A stretch of DNA of 64,000 bases, from contig CM074193.1 of NCBI GenBank assembly GCA_037179385.1, positions 7,523,547 to 7,587,546 on the forward strand, written 5' to 3'. Source of the DNA: Holothuria scabra. Its lineage: Eukaryota; Echinodermata; Holothuroidea; Aspidochirotida; Holothuriidae. The notes under the pieces were generated by a model, which worked only from the letters and a program-made list of their open reading frames with translations, ran no database searches and was not told the origin of the DNA. A program made the translations under genes and the position numbers. Positions 12,790 to 24,887 of the stretch are shown piece after piece; the stretch's first letter is position 1, and the number at the start of each line of letters is the position of its first letter.

Positions 12790-14680
12790 GGCCAGAAGTT
12801 TTTTGCCCGATGAATGTAATTCTACCTTAAAGACAGAGTGCCACCATTATTTGACACGGAGCGCGTAGAAACATTTTGGAAAATTGGACCCTTCAGACAG
12901 CCGGATATGACACTTTCCATGGCCAGGCATACTGAGTTCAATCAGGGAGTTGCGCAACTCCCTGGTTCAATTAAGTAGTCTATATTTTAAGATTTCTTTT
13001 GCAATAAAATATTCACTTGAAATAAAGAAGCAAAGTGCAAACTGATCAGAAGGCTACTAGAAAGATTTTTGCCGAAAAATGTATCTCTCGAAAAACTATC
13101 TAAGAGCGCCACCATCAGTTGACGCAGGGTACACAGAAAATTTTGAAATTAATTAATTTACACGGACAGAAGGGAGGATGAATTAAGTTAATTGCAGTCT
13201 TCAGTGTCTAATAATTTGTCATATATCCTACTGCTACGGCCGAAATTCGGGCAACGGTACATATCGAAATGTTTTGTAAAAAAACGATCATTTGCTCATT
13301 TTATATCAAAATTTTTTAAATTTTCTAATTAAGGTAAGCTAAATCGACTATGCTTTGGAATGATATGTCAAGGCGAGAGTAACTCATGAAATGCCGATCC
13401 TCATTCGAAATACGTGATTTTTGACTAGTTCAAAGTTTTGTGACGTCATAATTTGAGGAATTTCCCCCAAATAGTGGGTCTTTACTTCACGCGTTTTACG
13501 ACAAAAATATAGTTCCAAATAAAACCAGTTCTTCTCCTCCTGTTACCTGTGACATGCAGCTCCCATAAACGCGTTTAGCCGTGTCAATATATTTGTGGCT
13601 AGAAGTGTTAATCCTCTAAATTATGTAAAATTGGAATGAAAAACGTTTTAAGCCCATAGACATCAAATCCCATAAATTAATGATTTACGACAAAAGTAAG
13701 GGTTGTGCCCAGTCAAAAAAGCATTCACTAGATGCGCAATAGTATGAACATCACAAATCCAGTTTAGCCAGACCTTAAAACACAACCCCGAATACTACAT
13801 AAAGCGAAAAACCTGAAAATGCAAAATGCCCACGCACACTCTAACGCATTTGGGAGGTTTATGATCGAAACTTTTCGATACGATGAAAATCACGGGTAGG
13901 TTGTATTTCAATTGCATAATGCTATTAATACAGTGTGAAAATATTTTCCCGTATATGCCTGGAAATTCATTTAAAACCACCTCGTAACTTCCGTGACATT
14001 TTTTCAAAAGGTGTTAGAATTAAAATCATCTATAGTCAGGAGTTCGGGCAGTCACATGGACGATTCCACCAATTCAGCCTCTTCAATATAGCCAAGAGTG
14101 CTAATAAGTAGAGTTTGCGTTATTATCTTTCAATCTGCGTTGCATATGTAGTTTTTTTCCCCGAATAGATACAAGAGCACTTCATCAAGTTCAGTGGTAG
14201 TGGTGCATTTTATTTGGTAATTTTCTGATTACTTATGGAAAGTTACTGATTTTGTGTTTGTTATTAAAAGCTCAAAATGAAAACTGCTTCATTCCGGGTT
14301 ACAATTAATCCTAAGAAATGCCATTTCCAGGTGTTTGAAAATTCCGATTTTCAAAATTTTCTTTGTGCTCCGCGCCAACCGATAGTGACGCTCCGCGCTG
14401 AGATAGTTTTTCGGCAAAAAATCTTTCTAGTATCCTTCTGGTCAGTTTGCACTTTGCCACTTTATTTCAAGTGAATATTTTATTGTAAAAGAAATCTTAA
14501 AATATAGACTACTGAATTGAACTCAGTATGCCAGGAAAGTGTCATATCTGGCTATCTGAGGGGTCCGATTTTCCAAAATGTTTCTACGCGCTCCGTGTCA
14601 AATAATGGTGCTACATTTTATTGCGAACGAAAATTCAAATTAGCGAAAACTTTAAACCCTGGGAAATGTCACTTTGGTCG
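12790..14680. mobile_element. Large inverted-repeat (foldback) element, ~1.9 kb
   Basis: Two arms of about 370 bp face each other across ~1.1 kb. The left arm (about 12,790-13,170) contains GCCACCATTATTTGACACGG, then TAGTCTATATTTTAAGATTT and CTAGAAAGATTTTTGCC. The right arm (about 14,310-14,680) carries the reverse complements in matching order, with substitutions and small indels. Within each arm the GCCACCATnnnTTGACnCnG block is itself repeated. No transposase is visible in the spacer. A non-autonomous foldback DNA transposon is the simplest reading. Outer ends and target duplication were not resolved. Confidence 0.65.
12943..12964. mobile_element. 22-bp TIR-only insertion, possible minimal hAT remnant
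   Basis: A perfect 22-bp palindrome consists of CAGGGAGTTGC joined directly to its reverse complement GCAACTCCCTG. It is flanked on both sides by GTTCAAT (12,936-12,942 and 12,965-12,971); extending by one base gives 7 of 8 matches. The opposite arm of the surrounding inverted repeat, near 14,515-14,530, reads straight through GAGTTCAATTCAGTAGTC on its complement and lacks the palindrome. It is therefore an empty site. An 8-bp-type duplication and a CAGGG terminus fit the hAT superfamily. Confidence 0.6.
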
Positions 14681-15164
14681 AATGACGGCGCCCCGCTTGT
14701 ACAGTCTTTAATTTCGGACGGGGTTACATTTTCCAGGACAACCTTTAGCCCCCTCCCCCAAACTGAATGAAGCTTCCGTACGCCTATGTTTTCCGCCATA
14801 AAAATTCCTTTAATATATAAGCCTCAGTTTCACAAATATATGCTTCGAGGAAGTCAAACTTTTTCGGGGAAATTTATTAGTACTGGCGGGGGTACTCATC
14901 TGCATGATGATATTCAGTAACCCCCACAAACTTCGAGTACTTGAGTCCGATAAAATGGTCAGATTCTTCAATAAAAAACTAAAAATATATCACAAAATTA
15001 CAATTTTCTCTCCGATATAAGCTTCAGGTTTTCAAATATTTGTTACATATGGCAAAATACTTTCTGAAAATTTCCCAATTGATGGATTTTCCTTACAATG
15101 AAAAACCATGAAAAGTCAACTTCAATCACTCGACATTCAACTTAGTTTTACTCTTAAAAGGCAG

Positions 15165-15300
15165 ATAGTAGATAGAGTTTTACGGCCCAGTTTCCAGCCT
15201 ATTGGTAATTCAAGTCGAGCCGGCCACCCCCCCCCCCTTTTTTTTTCCAGTTGTGGCTCATCACTGGCTTGTTTTCACTGCTCTTAAAGGCAGCTGGATC
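15165..15300 (-). mobile_element. SINE fragment, same family as 39,218-39,467
   Basis: Plus-strand text GAGTTTTACGGCCCAGTTTC, CAGCCTATTGG, TCAAGTCGAG and CCAGTTGTGGCTCA matches the body of the better preserved SINE near 39.3 kb in the same order. The 5' tRNA-like head is missing. A long C-then-T homopolymer run (about 15,225-15,246) lies where the intact copy has only a short T run. Confidence 0.65.
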
Positions 15301-15604
15301 ACTTAATAAAACCCTAAATTTTTCAAGACAAAAAGCCACACTTTCTTTCATTTAATTGTAAAATTTGTCCAATATATAAGCTCTTAATGGTCAAATCTTT
15401 GTTCACGGTAAAAACTTTCCGAGGGCAAATGGAAGTCCTAGTTTCGTTTGAGATATAGTTCGTAGGCTACAATAAAATAAAATGAGTTGCCCCAAACGGA
15501 TTTCAGTCGTCCATACCGTACAACTTTTTGGATTTTGATCTTATCAAGGGCAGGTTCTTCAACAAACATCTCGATTATTTCAATGGCCTTTGCAAAGAGC
15601 CAAA

Positions 15605-15830
15605 TGAAGTGTTTCCAGTCTTTGACCCCCGTGACCCCAGATGACCTTTGAACTCCACCAAAAACGACAGGGTTCTTCGTCTTAATAAGGGGCATATATA
15701 ACAAGAGATATCGCGTTAAAGAGTTAAATTGAAGGTGTTTCAAGTCTTTAACATGGTGACCCTAAATGACATTTGAACTTAACCAAAAACAATAGGGTTC
15801 TTCCTCCCACCATGGGGCATCGATACTATG
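15605..15830. repeat. Dispersed repeat (DR1-type family), left part
   Basis: Two degenerate ~125-bp subunits carry the family signature ACCCCAGATGACCTTTGA, then ACTCCACCAAAAA and GGGTTCTTC, then GGGGCAT. The same family appears at 17,085-17,300 and in better form in the FLASH-like gene at 41,768-42,310. The adjacent CR1-like insertion separates this part from the right part. A 101-codon minus-strand ORF across it is an accident of the repeat. Confidence 0.65.
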
Positions 15831-17067
15831 ATTAGATTAGATTAGATTAGATTAAATAAGGATCAGAAAGGACAATGCCCTCATAAAAGATCCTGTAGAC
15901 AAAATTACTAAACTCTACCAATGGCAGCAAAATGACAATCCAGCCTATTCTTAAAGGCATTTACACTGCCAGCAGCAACTACATCCTCTGGCAACCCATT
16001 CCACTCCTCCACCACCCTTTGAGAAAAGAAATATTTCCTAATATCCAACCTACAATGTCCCCTTTGAAGCTTGAGACCATGTCCCCTGGTATGCCTGATG
16101 TGAGAAAAGGTGAAGAAGTCATCGAAAGAAAGCCTATCATACCCATGAACTATCTTAAAGACCTGAATCAAATCACCACGAAGGCGTCTAAGCTCGAGTG
16201 TAGTGAGACCCAGTTGAACAAGACGCTGTTCATAGGGCAAGTCACTGATGGAACTAATCAACTTTGTGGCGCGTCTTTGAACCTGCTCTAGAACAAACTT
16301 ATCTCTTGCTAGGTAAGGGTTCCATGCCTGAACTGCATATTCTAAATGCGGCCGTACCATCTGCTTATAGAGCCTAACAACAACATCTTTATGCAAGAAC
16401 TTGAAATGACGCCTAATTAAACCTAAGATCCAATTTCCTCTCCTAGCAGCCTCTGCACACTGCTTGGAGGACTTCAAGGAAGAATCAACATGCACACCAA
16501 GATCCTTCTCCCTATCAATAACCTGCAGAGTTTTACCATCCATGGAGTAGGGAAAAGAAGGGTTGCCATAACCCACATGCATTACTTTACACTTGTCCAC
16601 ATTGAAGAACATGCCCCAGTCTCTAGACCAATTGGATAAACTATCCAAGTCAGTCTGGAGACCAGAATAGTCTTCCTTAGAACTAACCTCCATATAGACC
16701 TTTGTATCATCAGCAAATTTCTTCACAGAAGAAGAGACAATGCAAGTATCCAAGTCATTGATATAAGCCACAAAAAGAAGTGGCCCCAGCACTGATCCCT
16801 GTGGGACACCACTGGTAACACTTTTCCAGGAAGAAATTGAACCACCTAGCACGACCCGTTGTTTCCTACCCTGAAGCCAATCACCAATCCAATCAAGTAG
16901 ACAACCCCTGATCCCTAAACTATTCAATTTGAGTAACAACCGATTATGAGGAACTTTGTCAAAAGCCTTCTAAAAATCTAGAAAAATCACATCGACCGGC
17001 TTACCCGAGTCCACAGAGCAAGTGACATCCTCCATAAACTCAAGGATATTCGTAAGACAAGAATTGA
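15831..17067 (-). pseudogene. 5'-truncated CR1/jockey-like reverse transcriptase fragment
   Basis: The minus strand encodes the second half of a non-LTR retrotransposon reverse transcriptase. A 343-codon open stretch (16,939 to 15,908) has GVPQGSVLGPLLF, then the catalytic FADDTK (residues 75-80 of the stretch), and the C-terminal LEYAVQAWNPYLA and EWNGLPEDVV blocks typical of CR1- and jockey-type elements. Translation continues upstream in the same frame as FMEDVTCSVDSGKPVDVIFL, then DF, a TAG stop (16,970-16,972), then KAFDKVPHNR. That stop sits where family members have a sense codon. Homology ends near 17,067, so the endonuclease and the first half of the RT are missing. After the stop at 15,908 come ~50 bases of 3'UTR and an ATTAG pentamer tail (15,831-15,854 on the plus strand). 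It is a dead-on-arrival copy. Confidence 0.9.
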
Positions 17068-17084
17068 GAACTCTTAAAATTTTC

Positions 17085-17300
17085 AATCTTGAGGTTTCGT
17101 GCAAACAAGTTAAATGTGAAGGGTTTCAGAACTTTGACCCCAGATGAGCTTTGACCTCAACCAAAAATAATATGGTTTTTCCTCGCCATATGGAGCATCT
17201 ATGTAAGTTTGAGGACTGTCGCTGATTCCCTTCTAGAGATATCGTGTAATCAAACAGTATCACAAACAACAACAACACACACACACACATACACACGCCA
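17085..17300. repeat. Dispersed repeat (DR1-type family), right part, with CA microsatellite
   Basis: GACCCCAGATGAGCTTTGAC, ACCTCAACCAAAAATAA, GGAGCATCTATGTAAG, then GAGATATCGTGTAATC follow the order seen in the intronic copy at 41,768-42,310. The copy ends in an AAC/AC-rich simple repeat (about 17,262-17,297), as the other copy ends in ACACA-rich sequence. It is the continuation of the repeat at 15,605-15,830. Confidence 0.65.
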
Positions 17301-19420
17301 TTATGAATGCATAGGTGGCGAAAGTTGGGGACAAGGCCCCTCCGAGTTACCCTTTCGTGGCTACGCCGCCACTGTATGATTTGCCCGACCGGGGAAGGCC
17401 ATGCAAGCTTCCCGCCGAATGAGCAAATACGTTATCATTTTTTTCAAAACCATACAAAGGTTCACCCTTTCCTTTTACATTTTACGGTTTTGTCGAGAAA
17501 TCGATAAAATTTCTCTTTTTTGCTGCTACTTGAAAGGTCCTTCATTCAGGCACAATTTCATATTGTGTAGAAAATATTAAGCGTCATAAGTTCAGGGTAT
17601 TGGAGAAGACTATCCCCCGAAATTCGGTGCATTGAGATTTTAACCTAAATATATTTTATAGGAGAAAGCTAACTTCTTAATTGCAGAATGATCTTTGATT
17701 ATCATCAAAGTCAAAAGGTGCAGAATTGTTGACATTTTTAGCATGCACTGGGAGTTCGCTGATTACATATTATGGACTTGCATGCCTATCATAAAGATCA
17801 GGAAAATTTTGTGAACAGGTTAATAGGATAGGCATCTGCTCAAGGACTCGAGCTCGAGACAGTTCTGGGAGGGGCTTGGAACAAGTTATTTGGGAAAATT
17901 AAAGTTATCTGGTATGAGAACTTCAAAAGCTCGTCCATTTCATTAACATGCATGAGCCAAATATTTTCAGTATTTCTTGAGCAAAACTCCCACATTTTTG
18001 ACGCGTATCCCATGCAACTGTTTGGTTCAGGACATCGTTTCTGAAAACCGTCACTTCTGGTGCAGCTTCGGGTTGCTGGATATCCTTAATCTGCCTCATC
18101 TCCTTTGTCATGTATATCCTTTCACGGCCCCTTTTACTAGGCTATATAGCAAATAAATGTCTTGCAAAATATCGGCATAGGCTTTGCATCTAGGACCCAC
18201 AGTCGAAGTTGAACCATAGCAAATATATACTTTATTACAATTGAAGTTAGTTCCATCTCTTCCATCACCTTTTGAGGTTTCACGTAGCAGCCTCATTGAG
18301 TACTAGACTAACAACAACATACCGTAATGAGTGGGATACTTAATTTGAAGTCGAGCTCGTACCACAAATTTATTTCAAAATTAATATTTTCTTTTCAGCA
18401 TGAAAAATTCATTCCAAGTAAAAACACTATACCCATCAGTACTGAAGAATGAATCTGCTATTCGATGTCCTGCTCAAAGCTCCGCAACTCTGTATTGAAA
18501 AAGGAGGTGGAAATTCACACAAGAGGAAAATTGTCCAGCGCTTCGCGCGCACGAGTACATCGTGAGTCGCATCCACACAGCTAGGATTTCGGTTCTAGCT
18601 AGGCCTGATGCTAGTTGAGAAAAAATGTTAGGAGGTGGGTTTTAATGAATATTCAGGCAACTTATGAGAACACATTCCCGTACTGAGGAACCGAACTGAA
18701 CTATCTGTCGGTACAACTTGGCAATCAAAAACATTCCAGAACTTTTACTTCATTTTTCGCCCGAATATATCACAATTTCAGGCAGTATTTTGCAAGACTA
18801 CGCTGTGAGGTGTGACTGAGGAAAACTATCCACATGTTGCTCGAACGTATCGCAAATTTTTGTAATCATTTTTTTTTTTTTTTATTCCATGAAAACTTAA
18901 CTTCGAAAATGGCGTGTTTGTTTTTCGGGCAACTTGATTTTGAAGGAATTCAAGCAGAAAATCGGCAATTTTGGACTTTCAAGTTATGCAGATGATTTAA
19001 CAACAGCGCAGGCTGAGGAAACTACCGTTTCTTTTACGCCATAGGCTTCCCAATAATTTCTTTAATTTTTTGATTTGTCATAAAAATGTTCTCCTCACTA
19101 CGACGACGCTTTTGGCAAATGTTTGAAAAAATTCGGATGTTTGACTATTTCGGGCTTTGTGTTGTTAAAGACCGAAGTAAGGCTCATGAGTTACAGCTTT
19201 TCTGCCCGAATACGTAGCGAACTTCTGTATTCTTGTTGATTTTCACCTTTCATCGAGCATACTCCTTTAAATTTCGGGCACGCATGGAGTAATTAAAACC
19301 ATGCCAATTTTCAAAACTCAAATGTTTGACTGATTTTTTTTTGCAAATTTCTGAGTGAATTTTAGATCTTGCAGAATTTTGGGCCAATCTTCCCCCTTGT
19401 ATATATAAGCTACCACCTTG
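17301..19420. other. Intergenic, no supported gene
   Basis: About 2.1 kb of unique-looking AT-rich sequence. All open stretches are short (66 codons or fewer) and lack domain-like patterns. I see no tRNA, no clear inverted repeat and no splice-consistent exon chain. Confidence 0.5.
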
Positions 19421-19423
19421 TTT

Positions 19424-19960
19424 AACATAACATAACATAACAGGTTGAAGGGCAAAGAAAGCCAAGGCCCCATAAGATGCCCTGAAGTCCAGGCCCTAAT
19501 CATTTGGCTCATTGAAGATCCTATGCCAGAGTGAACGTGGATGAACACCGGCGAACTTCGCCTTCCCTTTTCAACTAGTGCTCAGAGGTAACGGGGCAGG
19601 CGTGTACTAATCGCTCCCAATCCTGCTCCCGGGATTGCCATTTAACGTCCCCATCCGACGGACGTGAGCGTATCCCCAGTCTTTAGCCACTTTCCCAAAG
19701 GCTGGAGGGGGTGGAGGTTATACTTGCTCTGCACCACTGCTCAACAGTTGAACTGAGCAAGCCGACAACTTCCTGAAACGGGTTCCTGAAACGGACACCC
19801 AATACCCAATTTTGTAATTCACCAATTTTTAAACCCCCTCAGCATCACTGTGAACAGCTATGCTGAACAAGCTAATTTTTAAACCCTGGGACCTGATCCG
19901 GGGACCTTCAGCATGCAAGGCAGTATGCTCAAACCACCGAGCTGTCTCCACCCCCACTCA
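19424..19960 (-). mobile_element. tRNA-derived SINE, ~540 bp
   Basis: Read on the minus strand, it opens with a tRNA-like head near 19,950-19,880: AGCTCGGTGGTTTGAGC (A-box-like), then GCCTTGCATGCTGAAGG and GTCCCCGGATCAGGTCCC (B-box-like). A GC-richer body follows with GTCGGATGGGGACGTTAAAT. It ends in a TATGT-type pentamer tail (ACATA repeats at 19,424-19,440 on the plus strand). A tRNA-like start and a simple-repeat end define it as a SINE. It is a different family from the 39-kb copies. Confidence 0.65.
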
Positions 19961-20811
19961 CCTTTGTGCAGAATTACCTAAAATAATTTGTGTTCCCTTG
20001 TGAACTAGCTCCAAAATTAAGGAGGTGCAGCCTCTGGACAGCTAAGGTGTGTAGCAAAAGTCAATTTCAAAAATGTTCTCTAAAGGTTAGGAAAATCTTC
20101 AAAATTAATTTCATTAATCCAACTCTCATTTCCATGACTTACTTCCACATGCTAAGCTATAAAATGTTGAAATTATGCACTCTATATAGATATATGCACT
20201 CTCTCTATATATATAACCAGTTCAAACTTTCTTTAAGAGGCAGAATTGCGCTGTCAGGTCAAAGGCCAACGGGTACCATTTAAACTTGTGAAAAGCTGAT
20301 GGCATGATGTAAACACACATAAAACAGTATGCTAATGGTGGACGGTGCAGCATTCATGTTTTGATACTAGTTGACCTGAATAGAAAGGTCACGAATGCAT
20401 CCTCAGATATAAAACTTCAAACTCATCTATTGGAAGTACTCAAATGTGCAATAATTAGTTTCACCCATCTTATACGAATCAAATTGAATGCTCCTGTTTC
20501 CTAGTCAATGAAACTAAAATGCTCAAATGACCTTGAAAAAGGTAACTGTTTTATAAAGGATGTTGTACACAACTTTTGTTTTCATCTAGTATTCCTATTC
20601 CAGTATTCCAGTGATCACATTTTTCACAAAAGATGCATTAATTTTCAGAGAAAAAAAGAATACCAAAGATGTTAGTACAAGAATAACATCAAAAACTATG
20701 ATTATGCTGTCCACCGTTTTGATACCATAAGCTTATAAGCAACATATTTCACCTCAGCAAAGGAACATACCCTAAAAAGATGAGAGTTGGGGCATTTGAA
20801 TACACTTGCTA
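19961..20811. other. Intergenic, no supported gene
   Basis: AT-rich sequence with a short TA/CT-rich run near 20,175-20,217. A 97-codon open stretch at 19,990-20,283 shows no domain or splice support. Nothing else is recognisable. Confidence 0.45.
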
Positions 20812-20815
20812 TTAA

Positions 20816-21226
20816 AGCCCAGGTCACACTACCGTGATATCAGATGGGATTCCGTTCTGATTTTTGTGAGTTTTACTTCAAATCTCCTCCATCTAAAGAA
20901 ACAAAAATTTGCCAACTTGTGTAAATATATGATTTGTACCGCAGGACTACAAAAATCTAAGTTATACTAATTATTCTGCGACCTCACATCTGCAGACAGC
21001 TTTTATCCGATAGGTGTAGTCTGATAAAAGCTATTTGTCAATGTGACGTCACGAAATAAATACTAGTTTACATTTTATTTCCATGGCCCCCTCTCATACC
21101 GATCATAATTTTACACAAGATGGCAAACTTTTGGTTCTTTCCATCAATGGATGGATGAGATTTTAACTAAATTTCACAAAAATCGGATAGTAATCTGATC
21201 CAATATCGCTGTGGTATCATCTGGGC
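20816..21226. mobile_element. TTAA-flanked MITE, piggyBac-like, 411 bp
   Basis: The element is bounded by TTAA on both sides (20,812-20,815 and 21,227-21,230). Its ends form inverted repeats of about 80 bp: AGCCCAGGTCACACTACC at the left, and AGCCCAGATGATACCAC on the complement at the right. Both continue into CTGATTTTTGTGA or CCGATTTTTGTGA blocks. A central hairpin pairs AGCTTTTATC with GATAAAAGCT, followed by GTGACGTCAC. No ORF is present. TTAA duplication is characteristic of piggyBac-type transposition. Confidence 0.8.
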
Positions 21227-21230
21227 TTAA

Positions 21231-24200
21231 TTCTTCAACAATGTGTTTTGAAATTTTAGACATGCTTCAACACACTGCCAAAAAATGCAACACAGTTTGG
21301 TATCTGTCTTGACTTTGTAATACAGTAACTCTTCTGCAGTATCATCACATAATGAGAGTAATGTAAAATTTTGTGTATATTTATTCTTTACTTGGCTACT
21401 ACAATCAGCAACAATAGTGTTGGAACAGCCAATGGAATTGGTCAGCCAACTTCTCTTAACCTTCCTTACCCACGGTCAATCAACGGCCAATCAACCCCCC
21501 TGTCCCCCAATCAATGTTGGTCAGTTGCACAAAATTTCTCCAAAATCTCGGATTAGCAACACTGAATGGGGGGAGAGGGGGTTCTTGTTCCAACTACTTT
21601 TGTCGCGATTGTAGTTTACTTTAAATTGAAACAACTTTCTTTCAAAATTTTTTATTAATTTGAAACTTTTCAATCCTGAGTTCAACTCATACTATAAATT
21701 TAAATACTTAATTTTGCTAAATTATCTGGAATGTTTGCCCTATTTCTTATGCTTCTTTCAAAGTACATTTTGAAAACAACTTTGGGCAAATGTTTCATAT
21801 AACTAAATTTCCAAAGAATGACAAATATGTTGCAGCAATGAATCACAAATTCTTAATTCAAACTGAAAAACCATAATAATTTGCACTCTTTTTCTTTCAT
21901 CAACATTGTATGCACCAAGTTTGGCTTCAGATTACAGAGCTGCAATCACTAACAAATAGCCAGTCACTAATGATTGCATTCTTCATGTTTTCAACCTGCC
22001 AGTGCATGACCACCACTCCCAAAGAGACACTGGGGTGGGGGAACATAGCTTTGACCAGACCCAGTGAAAAACAAATCTGGTCTAGCATGGAGGTCTAGGG
22101 TTGAATTAAAAAATCCAGATGTTCTGTGGTGAAACAAAAATAACATTTTCAACTACTTTAATCTCTTTTAGCTCAATTCTGCAAAATAACTATCATTTTT
22201 GTCAAATTTTATTTCCAAGAAAGGCATGCATACTATTTCTTCACAACTGGCTTAGATGGGGGAGGGGTGGCAAATGATATAATCTCCCTTTCAAAAGTAG
22301 AGGGACATGGAACCAATATTCATCGCCACTGACATTGTGATATTAATTCCAAACCATGTTGTGTTAACCTCAATTAATCATAAGTTCATAAATTTGGTTT
22401 CCATCATGAACAAAACAGATCTAGGAAACACAGGATAGGCTGCCTTATGCATACGATGTCACAAGGAAAAAGTGCTCCCTGCTTGGCACAAACACATTTA
22501 TCACTGCAAGTTACATCATCAAATTCAGACAGCTAATTTGTTAACCAATAGGTATTTAGATGGAGTTTTACAGCTCAGTTTCTAACCAACTGGTTTAAGT
22601 CAGGCGGCCACAGCTCTTTTTCCAGTTGTGCTCACTGGCCTATTTCACCTACTCCACTGCTTATGCTGAGCACTAAGCACAATGGATGTAGGTTCCATTT
22701 TCAAGTCTTCAGTATGACTTGGTCAGGAGCCAAATTTCGGACCAATAAGATACATGTTAAAGTCTACTACACATGCATGGCATATCCTCCTACATGCAGC
22801 AATGCATAAAATCGTCTTTCTCTGAGAGAATGCCTTTGTGAAATCAGATGCATAAGGTCTATACATAACTCTGACATTCTGGGAATTGCCAAAAAATAAC
22901 AGACTTGCTTCAAGTCTTCCAATGATGTAATTATACCAAACAAACACATATCTCTTTCTGGACATAAAACTTTGTCCTATGTCTGTGATAGAAACATGAC
23001 AAATAACACCCAACCCTACAAAACAGCAACACTCATTTCGTACATCTTTTGTTCCCAAAGTGAAATATTTACCCAATTTGATTTGATATGATAAATGAAA
23101 ACTGCCATCTCTAAGAATGGTTTTGCTTTACTCTTTCAAATTGTTTACCTCTTAAATGCTATACAAAAGAATATTGCTTGCCTTGACAATGGTGTTCATG
23201 GTCAGATGTGACCAGAATAACTTAAATGCTGAACCCAAACTGATGTCTCTACAGGCTGTTTCACACTTTAATCCTGTCACTATTTATGATAGAAAACTTA
23301 ACATGGTCATCTTGTTATTCTACAGTAGTCTAATCAAACTTGACTAGACTGGAACTTTCACCGATTTAAGAGCTGTGCAGAAATATAAACTGTTTATAAA
23401 CTGGTCTTCGCTAGTGAACCAATGAAAATCAAAACAAAAAACCTTTGATGTTACCAATGTCTTGATTCACTGCAACTAAAAAGGGATGTATACTCTACAC
23501 TGAGCAATGATTGTTAAGCCTAAATTAACAACTAGACACATAATAAGCACTCTGCATTGTGCCTAAAATGACTATAAGGAAAATAGAAGCTTTCAAATAT
23601 TGCAGAGCATTTGAAAACTAAGTCACTGGTGTATTGACTCCTCTCTGCTTGGCAAGACCAAACAGCCCCCTCCAAAAAAGTAACATTTGCCCCAATTTCT
23701 GCAAATGACTACACATCTATACGTTTTCAGCAAAAGGACCAAAATGAGAGGGACAGACACTCGGATGAGTTTAATTTAACAAAACGTTAGATGAAATTCA
23801 ATTTCGGAACAAGGTAAAGGCTTAAATTGCTGCATGAAAAATGTAAACCTGCCAGAAAGAATAAGTTGAGTGCCACCATTGCTTGGTGGGTCCTGAAAAC
23901 TTTAAAAAATTACCACTCAGATACCTGGCAATGGCACTTTTCAGGTTTGCAAGTAGAATTTGAACAGTCTGGGATTGCCTTTTTTGTTTGCAATAAACCT
24001 TTCTACTCTGCCCCAAAACTGTATCACTGCCCATCAGCCAATTAACTTAGTAATGTCCATAATGCAGTCAATCCCATCTCAGATGCATATCTTGATATCA
24101 ATGCGTAAATCATAAGAACATGAGACAGTGTACCCTAGATGGTTGCAGTTATGCAGAATAAATCTATGATTTACACTTAATACACAACTTCATGTTCTGA

Positions 24201-24880
24201 AGCACCATGAATGATTAGTGGTAGTTAAACTTCTTATACTCTTTTTCAAAACTCTAACTCTGACATTTCCAAGTTACCTCAAGATAAGAACCAATATCCT
24301 TTCATATAAGCTGAAAATTGTGCAAAATTCACTTGAGGAAGTTACCTTATTTTGACAAAATTCTTTGGTTAGTTAGTTAGAGAAAGTTTATCGACACACC
24401 AACACCAAATTCTTTGGCTACTTAATTTGTTGATGTTGTCATGGCAACACATTCTATTTTCAATTCATTACACTTTGCAGATGTAATGAGGAAGTAACTG
24501 CACAAAATTTCTCTGATGAATACAACCAATGAAATCCAGCCAAACTTTGAAAATGACCAAGAGCTGACTAATATTGAGTGAGCTGACACCAGGAAGCAAA
24601 TCTATTAGACTACATATGCCTGCATCCTCAACATCATCTGGATAAACATAACAAAGTAGTACCTACTATGCAATTAGGCTCTTTCCAAAATTTGACCTTT
24701 TATTGGGAAGTTGTCACATCATCCTTCTTTAGATCTGTATCAAATGTAAGACCTCCCTTTTGAGATAAAATTTTATGCTATAATCTGCTGCAAAGTGTGC
24801 ATATTACCAGTCCTATATGCTCAGCTCTCCACTCTTTCCCCCATCATGTTCCCCCCCTTATAAGCTAAATTTCAATAATT
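21231..24880. other. Intergenic sequence downstream of the FLASH-like gene
   Basis: No gene is supported across 3.6 kb. A 117-codon minus-strand stretch at 22,723-23,076 has no recognisable domain and no convincing splice partners. A SINE fragment lies at 22,552-22,745. A short TTAG run occurs near 24,367. Confidence 0.45.
22552..22745 (-). mobile_element. SINE copy, same family as 39,218-39,467
   Basis: Plus-strand blocks TTAGATGGAGTTTTACAGC, CTCAGTTTCTAACC, GGTTTAAGTCAGGCGGCC, TCCAGTTGTGCTCACTGGCC, GTAGGTTCCATTTTCAAG and CAGTATGACTTGG run in the same order as the 39.2-kb copy. The tRNA-like head is too eroded to recognise. Confidence 0.7.
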
Positions 24881-24887
24881 AAACTTG

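Noticed and set aside
15438..15743. 101-codon minus-strand ORF
   Set aside because: It overlaps the dispersed DR1-type repeat and has no domain or splice support.
15831..15854. ATTAG repeats as an interstitial telomere
   Set aside because: The pentamer is not a TTAGGG-type repeat and sits exactly at the 3' end of the CR1-like element, so it is its tail.
15932..16291. 119-codon plus-strand ORF
   Set aside because: It is the antisense shadow of the CR1-like reverse transcriptase.
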